Shown here: positions 9,230-17,802 of the stretch, one piece after another
How the letters are laid out: the number at the start of each line of letters is the position of its first letter
Numbering within the stretch: the first letter of the stretch is position 1
NCBI GenBank assembly: GCA_947628955.1
Contig: CANRBX010000006.1
Location: 44,512-108,511, forward strand
Length of the DNA stretch: 64,000 nt
Direction: 5' to 3'
DNA from: an uncultured Lachnospiraceae bacterium
GTDB taxonomy: Bacteria > Bacillota > Clostridia > Lachnospirales > Lachnospiraceae
Made by a program: the position numbers and the translations under genes
The notes under the pieces: model-generated
Seen by the model: only the letters and a program-made list of their open reading frames with translations
Database searches by the model: none
What the model was told of the DNA's origin: nothing

Positions 9230-10252
9230 TCAGTTAAATCCGACAAACTTCTGGGCCATCTTATAGCAGCCCACGGAGATCTTCCGCCCGAATCTGCCCG
9301 GGAGGTTCATCGCCATGCCGAACAGGCCGCCGCGGATCCTCCTGTACAGCTTCGGGTCTTTTTCCTTCAGATAATTCCACACGTCCTTTTTCTTTTCCAG
9401 CGCCTCTTCGGTCCCGGAAATGATCAGCATGATCGACGTCACCGTCATGATATTCTTCAGGTAGATCGTCATGTACTTTTTGAGGTGGATGCTCTTGTCC
9501 GAAAAATCCTGCGCCGTCATCTCATCGATCATGATCTTATTGACCCGGATCTGCTGGTCGATGCGGCTGATCATCACCTTCTCATTGACCGACTGGTCCT
9601 CCCGCCCGATGAAATAATGGTAGAGATTGATATCCATGTAGTACAGGCGTCTGACATACGGAAGCGGCTGGAAGGCAAAAATATTGTCCACATAGAAGGT
9701 GTGCTTCGGAAGCTCCATGCCGCACTCTCGGAGCATGCTGGTGCGGTAGAAAATATTGTGCATCAGGATATACTGCGTGATACGCATGTGGCGCGCTTCA
9801 TCCCAGCCAAAGACCTCGTCGCACGGGAACACGTTTTTGAAGCGCATCAGCTTCTTGTGCTTCGCGCCGGCCTTGTCATAGATGAAATTTGCGAGCAGCA
9901 GATCCACGCCGCCCTCCGCCTCCAGCTCCTTCATCCTGCTGACGATCCGGATCAGGCCCTTTGTGCTGACCCAGTCGTCGCTGTCCACGACCTTGTAGTA
10001 CAGCCCGGACGCATTGCGCAGGCCGGCATTCACCGCCTCGCCATGGCCCCCGTTTTCCTGATGCACCGCCCTGACGATCTCCGGATATTTCGCCGCGTAG
10101 CGGTCCGCGATCTCCGGCGTCCTGTCCTTTGTGGAGCCGTCGTCTACGATCAGGATCTCCACGTCCTCCCCCGCCGGAAGAACGGACTGAATGCACTTCT
10201 CCATATACTCTTCCGAATTGTAGCACGGAATTGCCACTGTCAAAATCTTCAT
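9230..10252 (-). CDS. family 2 glycosyltransferase
   Basis: 340 residues. A GT-A fold opens with TVAIPCYNSEEYMEKCIQS and has IVDDGSTKD (nucleotide-sugar binding) and KVVDSDDWVS (the DxD-like metal site). The C-terminal half has amphipathic helices but no clear membrane span. Such enzymes add sugars to cell-surface polysaccharide or teichoic acid from nucleotide sugars. The start lies three bases after the mutY stop, with AGAGGG as ribosome binding site, so the two are co-transcribed although their functions are unrelated. Acceptor unknown. Confidence 0.9.
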   Translation of the reverse strand: MKILTVAIPCYNSEEYMEKCIQSVLPAGEDVEILIVDDGSTKDRTPEIADRYAAKYPEIVRAVHQENGGHGEAVNAGLRNASGLYYKVVDSDDWVSTKGLIRIVSRMKELEAEGGVDLLLANFIYDKAGAKHKKLMRFKNVFPCDEVFGWDEARHMRITQYILMHNIFYRTSMLRECGMELPKHTFYVDNIFAFQPLPYVRRLYYMDINLYHYFIGREDQSVNEKVMISRIDQQIRVNKIMIDEMTAQDFSDKSIHLKKYMTIYLKNIMTVTSIMLIISGTEEALEKKKDVWNYLKEKDPKLYRRIRGGLFGMAMNLPGRFGRKISVGCYKMAQKFVGFN

Positions 10253-10255
10253 TCT

Positions 10256-11377
10256 TCAACCCTCTGTCTCTTTGTATTTTTCCTGTCCGAGCTTTATGCT
10301 GAGATATTTCGCATAAGAGGCAAACGCCGCCGGAACCGGGTAATCCCTCTGGGTCCGCTCCGTCTCCACGAAGAGCAGCGGCTGCCCGGCGTCTGCATCT
10401 CCCGCATCTGCGCCCTCCTGCGCATCCCTCTCCTCCACCAGCACCATATAGCCGGTCATCCGCCATTCGATATGGCTGAAAATATGCTTCGCCGGGGCGA
10501 GCGGCAGAATGCGGATCGGCTCGAACCCGCTCTCCTTCACGATGGCAAGCGCCTCGTCCATGGTCAGATGCCCGGAGTAATTCGGCAGCTCGTACAGCCC
10601 TGCGAGCAGCCCGCGTTTCGGTCTGCGCCGTACCGCCGCATGATGGTCGTCCCGGATCACAAGCACGGTCCGCTCCTCGATCCGGCGCTCCTTTTTTGCC
10701 GCCCTGACCGGGAACTCAGACTGCCTGCCCGTTTTCTGTGCACAGCAGAAATCCCTCACCGGGCAGCGGCCGCAGTCCGGCGCTCCGTTCGGCACGCAGA
10801 TCATCGCCCCAAGCTCCATCAGCGCCTGATTGAACATTCCGGGATTCTTCTGCGGCATCACTGCCAGAAGCTCCCGCTCAAACTCCGCGCGCACCGGCTG
10901 CCTCGAAATGTCCCCGCCGTACCCGCAGATGCGGCTGATCACGCGCAGCACGTTTCCATCCACGGCAGGAACCGCCTGTCCGTAGGCGATAGAGGCGATC
11001 GCACCGGCCGTGTAGCTTCCGATGCCGGGAAGCTTCAGGAGCTCTTCATATGTATGCGGCAGCTCTCCCCCGTATTCCTCCACGACCAGCCGGGCAGCCT
11101 TCTGCATGTTTCTCACCCTGTTGTAATAGCCGAGCCCCTCCCACAGCTTGAGCAGCCGGTCCTCCGGGCAGGCGGCCAGCGCCGCCGCATCCGGCAGCGC
11201 CCCGGTAAATCGTGCGAAAAAAGGCTTCACTGCCTCCACCCTGGTCTGCTGGAGCATGATCTCCGAGACCCACACATAATAGGGGGACGGCTTCTCCCTC
11301 CAGGGAAGGCTGCGCGCATTCTCTGCAAACCAGGAGAGAAGCGGCCCGGTTATCAGGTTCAGATTCTCTGTGTCCAT
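10256..11377 (-). CDS. mutY: A/G-specific adenine DNA glycosylase
   Basis: 373 residues. It removes adenine mispaired with 8-oxoguanine. Visible are EIMLQQTRVEAVKPF with the catalytic Glu (about residue 39), the helix-hairpin-helix LPGIGSYTAGAI, VPAVDGNVLRV with the catalytic Asp, and the 4Fe-4S cysteines in CVPNGAPDCGRCPVRDFC. A C-terminal NUDIX-like 8-oxoG recognition domain follows (FSHIEWRMTGYMVLVEE). A weak ribosome binding site (GGAAGG about 14 bases away) precedes the ATG. Expression may therefore be modest. First gene of a pair with the glycosyltransferase. Confidence 0.95.
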   Translation of the reverse strand: MDTENLNLITGPLLSWFAENARSLPWREKPSPYYVWVSEIMLQQTRVEAVKPFFARFTGALPDAAALAACPEDRLLKLWEGLGYYNRVRNMQKAARLVVEEYGGELPHTYEELLKLPGIGSYTAGAIASIAYGQAVPAVDGNVLRVISRICGYGGDISRQPVRAEFERELLAVMPQKNPGMFNQALMELGAMICVPNGAPDCGRCPVRDFCCAQKTGRQSEFPVRAAKKERRIEERTVLVIRDDHHAAVRRRPKRGLLAGLYELPNYSGHLTMDEALAIVKESGFEPIRILPLAPAKHIFSHIEWRMTGYMVLVEERDAQEGADAGDADAGQPLLFVETERTQRDYPVPAAFASYAKYLSIKLGQEKYKETEG

Positions 11378-11538
11378 AAACTGCTTGTTACCTTCCGTAT
11401 TTCAGTCAGAAATTCACGCGCGGCAGATCCCGCAGCGCAAAAGCAGGCCGCAGACGGGCATTCCCTCCTGCCGCATCTGCACTGCAGGGCGCTTATGTGT
11501 ACATGATACCACTAACTTTCAAAAAACAAAAGAAAAAA

Positions 11539-12408
11539 TTACGTCGTGATAAAGGTGGAATATCCTTTTCTGCGCAGTTCCGCTTCCATGCGCACGGCAT
11601 TGTCCAGCTGCCTGAACGCTCCCACCTGTACTTTATAATATTGATCTTCCCGCAGAATATACGCCGGAAAATTCTGCCTCTGCAGCTGATACAGCAGATC
11701 CTCCGCATACTCTCTGCGCTGAAACGCTCCCGTCTGCACCCGGTAAAATTTCTCTGTGCCGCCGGATGTCCCGCCTGACACGTCGCCAGATGTTCCGCCT
11801 GACACGTCACCCGACGTTCCGCCCGATGCTCCGCCTGTCGTTCCGCCCGATGTGCCGCCCGACGTTCCGCCCGTCTGTCCCATGCCGAGCACTGACAGGA
11901 TCCCTCCTGCGATCGCATCCGCGATCTCATAGAACTGCCCGTCAAACCGCTGATTGTCCGCCTCCGTGTTCAGGAATCCGACCTCCACAAGCACGGCCGG
12001 CATCTTTGTCCTGCGCAGGACGACAAGCCCCGGACGCTCCCGGACGCCCAGAATGCGGAAACCGGTCTGCTCCAGTTTTTCGTTAATTGCCTCCGCAAGC
12101 TCCAGCTTTTTTCCGGATTTATCGTACACCAGCGTCTCCACGCCGGAATACTGGTTCGGCTCCGGGCTCGAATTTCTGTGAATGGAGACAAAAAAATCCC
12201 CTCCTTCGCGGTTCGCGATCTGCGCCTTCTCGAACGGCGAGTCATACACGTCTTCCGTGCGCGTGTAAGCCACCTCCACGCCATGATCCTCCAGAATATC
12301 CCCGACCGCCATTGCCAGCCGGAGCGTATCGTCCTTCTCAAGCCTCCCGTCATATACCGCCCCCGGGTCTGAGCCGCCGTGCCCTGCATCAAGAATTACC
12401 TTCGCCAT
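11539..12408 (-). CDS. N-acetylmuramoyl-L-alanine amidase with Gly-Thr-Ser linker and SPOR domain
   Basis: 289 residues. The zinc amidase domain (Amidase_3) shows DAGHGGSDPGAV (7-18), SIHRNSSPE with the second His, and VEVGFLNTEADN with the catalytic Glu. It cleaves the amide bond between muramic acid and the stem peptide. A linker of five-residue repeats (GGTSG, GGTTG, GGASG, GDVSG) spans about residues 180-215. A SPOR domain follows (YRVQTGAF ... YKVQVGAF), which binds denuded glycan at septa. No signal peptide is visible, as in several clostridial CwlC-like amidases released by mother-cell lysis, so a sporulation or lysis role is an inference. The linker is a likely length-variable repeat. 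Confidence 0.93.
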   Translation of the reverse strand: MAKVILDAGHGGSDPGAVYDGRLEKDDTLRLAMAVGDILEDHGVEVAYTRTEDVYDSPFEKAQIANREGGDFFVSIHRNSSPEPNQYSGVETLVYDKSGKKLELAEAINEKLEQTGFRILGVRERPGLVVLRRTKMPAVLVEVGFLNTEADNQRFDGQFYEIADAIAGGILSVLGMGQTGGTSGGTSGGTTGGASGGTSGDVSGGTSGDVSGGTSGGTEKFYRVQTGAFQRREYAEDLLYQLQRQNFPAYILREDQYYKVQVGAFRQLDNAVRMEAELRRKGYSTFITT

Positions 12409-12574
12409 AGAAACTCCTGCACATTCCTTCAGTTCAGAATATGCGCGGGCGCCTCCGCAGGTGACACGCAGGCCGTCACCCTGAAGCCCCTGTGCTCCGG
12501 ATACTCCCTTACAGCAGAGGCAACATTTCGATCATCTTCGATGCAGTACAGATCCCTCGCCGCCAGATCCCTCT

Positions 12575-12631
12575 TGAATCACTTTCTTACGGCCTCAGCA
12601 GCAAGTGCTTCGGCCTGATCTGAACAGTAGC
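12575..12631. repeat. dispersed 57-bp repeat, third copy
   Basis: Matches the two copies at 4218-4274 and 4287-4343 at all but about five positions, in the same orientation. Reading on the minus strand, it again encodes an AEAVRK tail followed by a stop, but here no gene leads into it. Confidence 0.85.
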
Positions 12632-12670
12632 TGTTCCTGTCACATCCATCCGAAAATACGCGCGTTCTTC

Positions 12671-12699
12671 TTGACTTCCCTGCTTTAAAGCGATATAAT
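12671..12699 (+). promoter_or_regulatory. predicted promoter of the TrpXYZ-type operon
   Basis: TTGACT (12671-12676), exactly 17 bases, then TATAAT (12694-12699). An excellent sigma-A match pointing at the substrate-binding protein gene. Confidence 0.75.
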
Positions 12700-12773
12700 A
12701 TACAGCGGTTATCCGGGTCGGGGGACTCTTCCGTCCGGACATTACACTGTAAAAAAGCAAGGAGGATGACACA

Positions 12774-13778
12774 ATGAAAAAACAAGTTTTGGCTGCTGCC
12801 CTTTCTGTCGCCATGGCAGGATGTATCGCAGGAATGAACGTAAGCGCTGCAGAAGCTCCGTATCATGTAGGTATCTGCCAGCTCGTACAGCATGACGCGC
12901 TCGACGCCGCTACCCAGGGCTTCAAGGATGCTCTCGTGGAAGAGTTCGGCGAGGACGGCGTTGAATTTGACGAGCAGAACGCGCAGGGTGATTCCAACAC
13001 CTGCTCCACGATCGTCAACAGCTTTGTCTCCAACAATGTAGACCTGATCCTGGCAAACGCTACGCCGGCCCTTCAGGCTGCTGTGGCTGCCACCGACACG
13101 ATCCCGATCCTCGGCACATCCGTTACCGAGTACGGTGTGGCGCTTGGCATTGAGGACTTCGACGGAACCGTCGGCACCAATGTTTCCGGTACTTCCGATC
13201 TTGCTCCGCTGGACGAGCAGGCAGCCATGCTGAATGAGCTCTTCCCGGATGCAGAGAACGTGGGACTTTTGTACTGCTCTGCTGAGGCAAACTCCCAGTA
13301 TCAGGTTGACACCGTAAAGGCAGCTCTCGAGGAAATGGGCTACGCGTGCGAGTACTACGCATTCTCAGATTCCAACGACCTGAGCGCCGTCGTCACAACA
13401 GCTTCCTCTGAGTGTGACGTGCTCTATGTCCCGACGGACAACACGGCTGCTTCCAACACTGAGATCATCAACAACATCTGCGCACCGGCAGGCGTTCCGA
13501 TCATCGCGGGCGAGGAAGGCATCTGCGCAGGCTGCGGCGTTGCCACTCTTTCCATCAGCTACTATGACCTCGGTCTCGGCACCGGCGCCATGGCTGCCAA
13601 GATCCTCTCCGGAGAGGCAGACGTCTCTGAGATGCCGATCGAGTATGCTCCGGCTTTCACAAAGAAGTACAATGCAGCTCTCTGCGAAGAGCTCGGCATC
13701 ACCGTTCCGGACGACTATGTAGCGATCGAGACTGCGGAAGCTGAGGAAGAGGCTGAGACCGAAGCAGCTACAGAGTAA
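12774..13778 (+). CDS. ABC transporter substrate-binding protein, TrpX/DUF534 type
   Basis: 334 residues. A Sec signal peptide (MKKQVLAAALSVAMAGCIAG) leads to YHVGICQLVQHDALDAATQGF, the pattern of the pfam04392 ABC substrate-binding family. Some members (TrpX) take up tryptophan or other aromatic compounds. An AMAGC sequence in the signal might be a lipobox, but its -3 residue is poor, so anchoring is uncertain. The C-terminus is a run of Glu/Ala/Thr. AGGAGG precedes the ATG. It heads an operon with the permease and ATPase, separated from them by a 280-base spacer containing three hairpins, which may allow higher expression of the binding protein. Confidence 0.9.
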   Translation: MKKQVLAAALSVAMAGCIAGMNVSAAEAPYHVGICQLVQHDALDAATQGFKDALVEEFGEDGVEFDEQNAQGDSNTCSTIVNSFVSNNVDLILANATPALQAAVAATDTIPILGTSVTEYGVALGIEDFDGTVGTNVSGTSDLAPLDEQAAMLNELFPDAENVGLLYCSAEANSQYQVDTVKAALEEMGYACEYYAFSDSNDLSAVVTTASSECDVLYVPTDNTAASNTEIINNICAPAGVPIIAGEEGICAGCGVATLSISYYDLGLGTGAMAAKILSGEADVSEMPIEYAPAFTKKYNAALCEELGITVPDDYVAIETAEAEEEAETEAATE

Positions 13779-13782
13779 ACCC

Positions 13783-14016
13783 GGATATCCGACAGATAAA
13801 ACATTTCCATGCATGCATTCCCTTCTGCAGATGCGGAATGCATGGTTCCGGAATACGGATATCTCGCAACTGGCTGACCTTAACAACAGCGGGAAAGGAT
13901 TTCTCCTCTCTCGCTGTTCTTTTAAAGCCGGAACAGACTGTATGGCATTTCCTGATCAGAGATCCGTGCGGAGGCCGTCCGCGGCGCTGCGCTGATCCCG
14001 GATGAGGAAATGCCAT
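13783..14016 (+). promoter_or_regulatory. three consecutive stem-loops between binding-protein and permease genes
   Basis: (1) GGATATCCG/CGGATATC enclosing CATGCATTCC/GGAATGCATG (13783-13873). (2) AACAGCG/CGCTGTT followed by CTTTT (13885-13923), terminator-like. (3) A 12-bp stem ATGGCATTTCCT/AGGAAATGCCAT (13942-13953 with 14005-14016). Together they look like a partial terminator or mRNA-processing block that lets the binding protein outnumber the membrane components. Confidence 0.6.
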
Positions 14017-14059
14017 GCGCACGCTCATGACTCGTCCGGCTCACAGGAGGATAATACGA

Positions 14060-14986
14060 ATGAATATCATGAATCTCATAAACGCGCTGCCGGGAGCCGC
14101 CGCGCAGGGCCTGATCTGGGGCATCATGGCCATCGGCGTCTACATCACCTTCCGTGTCCTGGACGTCGCGGATCTGACTGTGGACGGCACCATGTGTACC
14201 GGCGGAGCAGTCTGCGTCATGCTGGTACTCTCCGGCTGGGATGTCTGGCCCGCGATGCTCGTCGCCGCGGCCGTGGGAATGCTGGCCGGGCTGGCGACCG
14301 GCATCTTCCACACTTTTATGGGCATACCGGCGATCCTTTCCGGTATCCTCACGCAGCTCTCCCTGTACTCTGTGAACCTGAAGATCATGGGAAAGGCAAA
14401 TCAGGCGATCAACGTGAGCAATTTTGACCTTCTGGTCTCCCTGCGCTACATCCGCGGCGTGCCCTTCTGGCAGAACACGATCTTTATCGTCGCCGTGATC
14501 ATCATCGTGCTGATCGCGATCCTGTACTGGTTCTTCGGCACGGAGCTGGGCTGCTCCCTGCGCGCGACCGGGTGCAACCCGAACATGTCACGTGCACAGG
14601 GCATCAATACAAATTTCAACAAGGTGCTCGGGCTGATGCTCTCCAACGGGCTGGTCGCATTCTCCAGCGCCCTTCTCTCCCAGTACCAGGGCTTCGCGGA
14701 CATCAATATGGGCCGCGGCGCGATCGTCATCGGCCTTGCGGCCGTCATCATCGGCGAGGCGATCTTCGGACGCATCTTCCGCAACTTTGCGCTCCGCCTG
14801 CTGAGTGTCGCGCTCGGATCGATCCTCTACTATCTGGTGCTCCAGGTCGTCATCTGGATGGGCATCGACACGGATCTGCTGAAGCTTCTGTCCGCTCTCG
14901 TGGTGGCGGTCTTCCTCGCATTCCCGTACTGGAAAGGCAGATATTTCTCGAAGCCTGTAAAGAAGGGGGGAACCACAAATGCTTGA
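14060..14986 (+). CDS. ABC transporter permease, TrpY/branched-chain type
   Basis: 308 residues, eight or nine hydrophobic helices, with the BPD_transp_2 (LivH-like) pattern including a GLIWGIMAIGVYITFRVLDVADLTVDG start and GLAAVIIGEAIFG. It forms the membrane channel of the importer. The ATG at 14060 was chosen because AGGAGG lies nine bases upstream; the longer frame from 14015 has no such signal and begins inside the third hairpin. The stop overlaps the ATPase start by eight bases. Confidence 0.9.
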   Translation: MNIMNLINALPGAAAQGLIWGIMAIGVYITFRVLDVADLTVDGTMCTGGAVCVMLVLSGWDVWPAMLVAAAVGMLAGLATGIFHTFMGIPAILSGILTQLSLYSVNLKIMGKANQAINVSNFDLLVSLRYIRGVPFWQNTIFIVAVIIIVLIAILYWFFGTELGCSLRATGCNPNMSRAQGINTNFNKVLGLMLSNGLVAFSSALLSQYQGFADINMGRGAIVIGLAAVIIGEAIFGRIFRNFALRLLSVALGSILYYLVLQVVIWMGIDTDLLKLLSALVVAVFLAFPYWKGRYFSKPVKKGGTTNA

Positions 14987-15773
14987 ACTGAAGAATCTCT
15001 ACAAAACCTTTAATCCGGGAACCATCAATGAAAAAACAGCCCTCAACGGGCTCTCGCTGAATATCAAAGAAGGGGAATTTGTGACGGTGATCGGCGGAAA
15101 CGGGGCCGGAAAGTCCACAATGCTGAACGCCGTGGCCGGCACCTGGCTCGTCGACGAGGGCCAGATCCTGATCGACGGCATCGACGTCACGAAGCTCCCG
15201 GAGCACAAACGCGCGATCTATCTCGGCCGTGTTTTCCAGGATCCGATGACCGGCACCGCCGGCACAATGGGGATTGAAGAGAACCTGGCGCTCGCGAAGC
15301 GGCGCGGCAAGCGGCGCCTCCTGAAACCGGGCATCACCACCGCCGAGCGGGAAGAATACCGGGAGCTCCTGAAGATCCTCGGGCTCGGGCTTGAGGACCG
15401 CCTGACCTCCAAGGTCGGCCTGCTCTCCGGCGGACAGCGTCAGGCCCTGACGCTTCTGATGGCGACGCTCAAGAAGCCGAAGCTTCTGCTGCTCGACGAG
15501 CACACCGCGGCCCTCGACCCGAAAACCGCCGCAAAGGTGCTCGAGATCACGGATATGATCGTCAACCGCGACCATCTGACCACTCTGATGATCACGCACA
15601 ACATGAAGGACGCGATCCGTCACGGCAACCGCCTGATCATGATGATGGACGGAAGGATCATCCTCGACATCGAAGGGGAAGAAAAGAAAAAGCTGACGGT
15701 CCGTGATCTTCTCGATCAGTTCGAACACGTCAGCGGCGAACAGTTTTCCAGTGATTCCGCGCTGCTGGGCTGA
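14979..15773 (+). CDS. ABC transporter ATP-binding protein, TrpZ type
   Basis: 264 residues. Walker A is GGNGAGKST near residue 40, the signature is LSGGQRQALTL, and Walker B is LLLLDEHTAALDP. The H-loop is seen in MITHNMKDA. It powers the importer encoded just upstream. The gene starts within the permease tail (eight-base overlap). TrpXYZ-type systems often follow a tryptophan T-box, but I found no T-box upstream of this operon, so the substrate remains open. Confidence 0.93.
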   Translation: MLELKNLYKTFNPGTINEKTALNGLSLNIKEGEFVTVIGGNGAGKSTMLNAVAGTWLVDEGQILIDGIDVTKLPEHKRAIYLGRVFQDPMTGTAGTMGIEENLALAKRRGKRRLLKPGITTAEREEYRELLKILGLGLEDRLTSKVGLLSGGQRQALTLLMATLKKPKLLLLDEHTAALDPKTAAKVLEITDMIVNRDHLTTLMITHNMKDAIRHGNRLIMMMDGRIILDIEGEEKKKLTVRDLLDQFEHVSGEQFSSDSALLG

Positions 15774-15920
15774 CCTGCGGCCCGCAGCGGCACATCTGAT
15801 ATTGGTTCTGATATTTGTATCTGATCTTCTTATCTGATCTTCCGGCCGCACGCGGGCTGGCAAAGACAGATATCCTGTCACCTTCGGAGGGGCCTTCTCT
15901 TCTGTGCGCGGCAGGACGGC

Positions 15921-15965
15921 AAAATCTCCGCACCCGGGGTTTTACCCGCAGGGAGCGGAGATTTT
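15921..15965. terminator. bidirectional terminator-like hairpin
   Basis: AAAATCTCCGC (15921-15931) pairs with GCGGAGATTTT (15955-15965), with an inner CGGG/CCCG. A/T runs on both ends let it serve the plus-strand importer operon and the converging GH51 gene. Confidence 0.7.
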
Positions 15966-16043
15966 ATGTTCCGGAACATATTTTGAATGATTCCGGTCCG
16001 GTGCGCCTTTTGCACGCGTTTTATTTGGAACTGACAGCTGAGA

Positions 16044-17624
16044 TCATATATGCTTTCTGTCCGCCGCAGTTCCTTCGGCGGATGCGCACGAGTCTGCAGA
16101 GGAAATATGCCGGTAGCGCAGCACGTTCCATGAGTGCTTTTTCAGCTGCACCCGGGCCTGTCCGTCAGGACAATCCTCGAGCGAACATTCCCTCGGCGTC
16201 ACGCGGAATTCCTCGTCAAAGCTGTTCACGGCCCAGGGATCGTCGTCGTACAGCTCACGTTTCCCCAGCCCCTTCAGTGGGCCGACCGCGCGGAAATCCA
16301 GTTCCAGGAGCACATCCTCCTCCGAATCACAGTTCATCGCAAATACGGTGAGCGCCCCGCTCTCCTGGTCATACACACAGGCGGTCTGAACCGTCTCCTG
16401 CAGGCCATGATGCGTCGTCTCGCGCTCCGGCAAATCTGCCGCGCCTCTCAGAACCGTTCCGCGGCCATACTTCGCCACATCCTGAAATACATAGTAGGTC
16501 GTCTGGCGGATCGCTTTTCCCTCCGGCAAAGTGGTGATCATCCCGCCCTCATTTACCAGCAGCGACTGGCACGCAATCCTGATGCGGTCTGCATAGTTCA
16601 GAAAAACGCAGAGCATTCCGCCGTAAATGACCGCATCCATCTCCCCGAAACTTGCAAAACCGTAGCTCTGGCTCTGGCCGCCCGGGACGGCGCCGGTCTC
16701 CGCGATCAGCCCCCACTCATCGAAGGACAGGTACATGGTTTTCCCCGAACGCTTCTTTCCTTTTACAAAGTCGCACGCACTGATGATCGTATCCAGATAA
16801 TCGCGCAGATCGCGGAAGATAAAGGGAATATCCCCGGCGTCCTCATTCATCGGGTAGAACATCTGCTTACCAGGATGGTAATTGTAATAGCGGTGGATCG
16901 AGAGATATTCCACATACTCGTAGCATTCCTCAAGCACCTGCAGGTCCCAGTCCCCGAATGTCCGGTGTCCGATCTCGTTCGTGCAGCTGCCGCAGGCCAC
17001 CAGCTCGATCGACGGATCGATCCATTTCATCATCTTGGCCGTCTCTTTTGCCTTGCGCGCATACTCCTGCGCCGTGTGCATCTGGATCTGCCACTCTCCG
17101 TCCATCTCATTCCCGAGACACCAGGTTCTGATCCCATACGGCTGCAGGACCCCGTGGCTTCTGCGCAGGTCGCTGACGGCCGTACCCTGCCCGACGTTGC
17201 AGTATTCCACGAGCTCCGCCGCCTCCGAAGGCGTCCCGGTTCCGAGATTCACCGACATATAGACCTGAGCGCCGCACTCTCCTGCAAACCGCAGAAATTC
17301 ATTCGCTCCCACCTCGTTCGTCTCAAGGACATTCCATGCCATGTCTTTTCTCACAGGGCGCGTTTTTCTGGGGCCGACTCCGTCCCTCCAGTGATAGCCC
17401 GACACAAAATTTCCTCCCGGATATCGGATACCGGTCACACCAAGTTCGCGGATCAGCTCCTTCACATCCTCCCGGAATCCGTTCTCATCCGCAGACGGAT
17501 GCCCTGGCTGGTAGATCCCATTGTACAGACAGCGCCCCAGATGTTCCACAAAGGAACTGTACATCCGCTCGTCGACTTTGCCAACCGTAAAACTCCTGTC
17601 ATAAACCACTTTCGCCCGCTTCAT
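16044..17624 (-). CDS. alpha-L-arabinofuranosidase, GH51
   Basis: 526 residues, usual size for the family, no signal peptide, so intracellular. It releases arabinose from imported arabino-oligosaccharides. The catalytic acid/base lies in WCLGNEMDGEW and the nucleophile in YLSFDEWGL; the N-terminal GIRYPGGNFVSGYHWRDGVGP is the conserved barrel start. The final 20 residues after RYRHIS are an irregular extension. It is the last gene of the arabinoside ABC operon and presumably shares its LacI control, although 180 bases with a tandem repeat separate it from the permease. Confidence 0.94.
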   Translation of the reverse strand: MKRAKVVYDRSFTVGKVDERMYSSFVEHLGRCLYNGIYQPGHPSADENGFREDVKELIRELGVTGIRYPGGNFVSGYHWRDGVGPRKTRPVRKDMAWNVLETNEVGANEFLRFAGECGAQVYMSVNLGTGTPSEAAELVEYCNVGQGTAVSDLRRSHGVLQPYGIRTWCLGNEMDGEWQIQMHTAQEYARKAKETAKMMKWIDPSIELVACGSCTNEIGHRTFGDWDLQVLEECYEYVEYLSIHRYYNYHPGKQMFYPMNEDAGDIPFIFRDLRDYLDTIISACDFVKGKKRSGKTMYLSFDEWGLIAETGAVPGGQSQSYGFASFGEMDAVIYGGMLCVFLNYADRIRIACQSLLVNEGGMITTLPEGKAIRQTTYYVFQDVAKYGRGTVLRGAADLPERETTHHGLQETVQTACVYDQESGALTVFAMNCDSEEDVLLELDFRAVGPLKGLGKRELYDDDPWAVNSFDEEFRVTPRECSLEDCPDGQARVQLKKHSWNVLRYRHISSADSCASAEGTAADRKHI

Positions 17625-17653
17625 CCCTGTCTTCCCCCGTTTCTGTTTTATCG

Positions 17654-17721
17654 TATCTGTCCCGGGCCGGTATCTGTTCCGGGCCGGTATCTGTTCCGGG
17701 CCGGTATCTGTCCCGGGCCGG
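17654..17721. repeat. 17-bp tandem repeat, four copies
   Basis: Unit TATCTGTYCCGGGCCGG repeats at 17654, 17671, 17688 and 17705 in the spacer between the permease stop and the GH51 start. It contains CCCGGG/CCGG palindromes, so transcripts could fold. Confidence 0.9.
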
Positions 17722-17802
17722 CGGAACTATTTCTGCCGCCTGTAATAACGGCAGCATTCCCGCCCGGCCGGACAGTTTTTGCTCATCCCGGACGATATTG
17801 CC

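Larger units (their letters stand above)
12409..12773. other. 365-bp spacer with dispersed repeat copy and promoter
   Basis: No convincing gene. It holds the 57-bp dispersed repeat (12575-12631), then the TrpX-type promoter (12671-12699) and a leader of roughly 65 bases. The rest (12409-12574) shows nothing I can assign. Confidence 0.6.

Noticed and set aside
9485..11506. 673-codon open frame on the plus strand opposite glycosyltransferase and mutY
   Set aside because: A mirror of two well-supported genes in GC-rich DNA; no domain, no ribosome binding site. Similar long antisense frames opposite glnS (2637-4220), GH51 (16134-17813) and the phosphoesterase (27768-28979) were dropped for the same reason.
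12579..12893. 104-codon minus-strand frame ending in AEAVRK
   Set aside because: It overlaps the promoter and signal-peptide region of the TrpX-type gene; only its end, the dispersed repeat, is meaningful.
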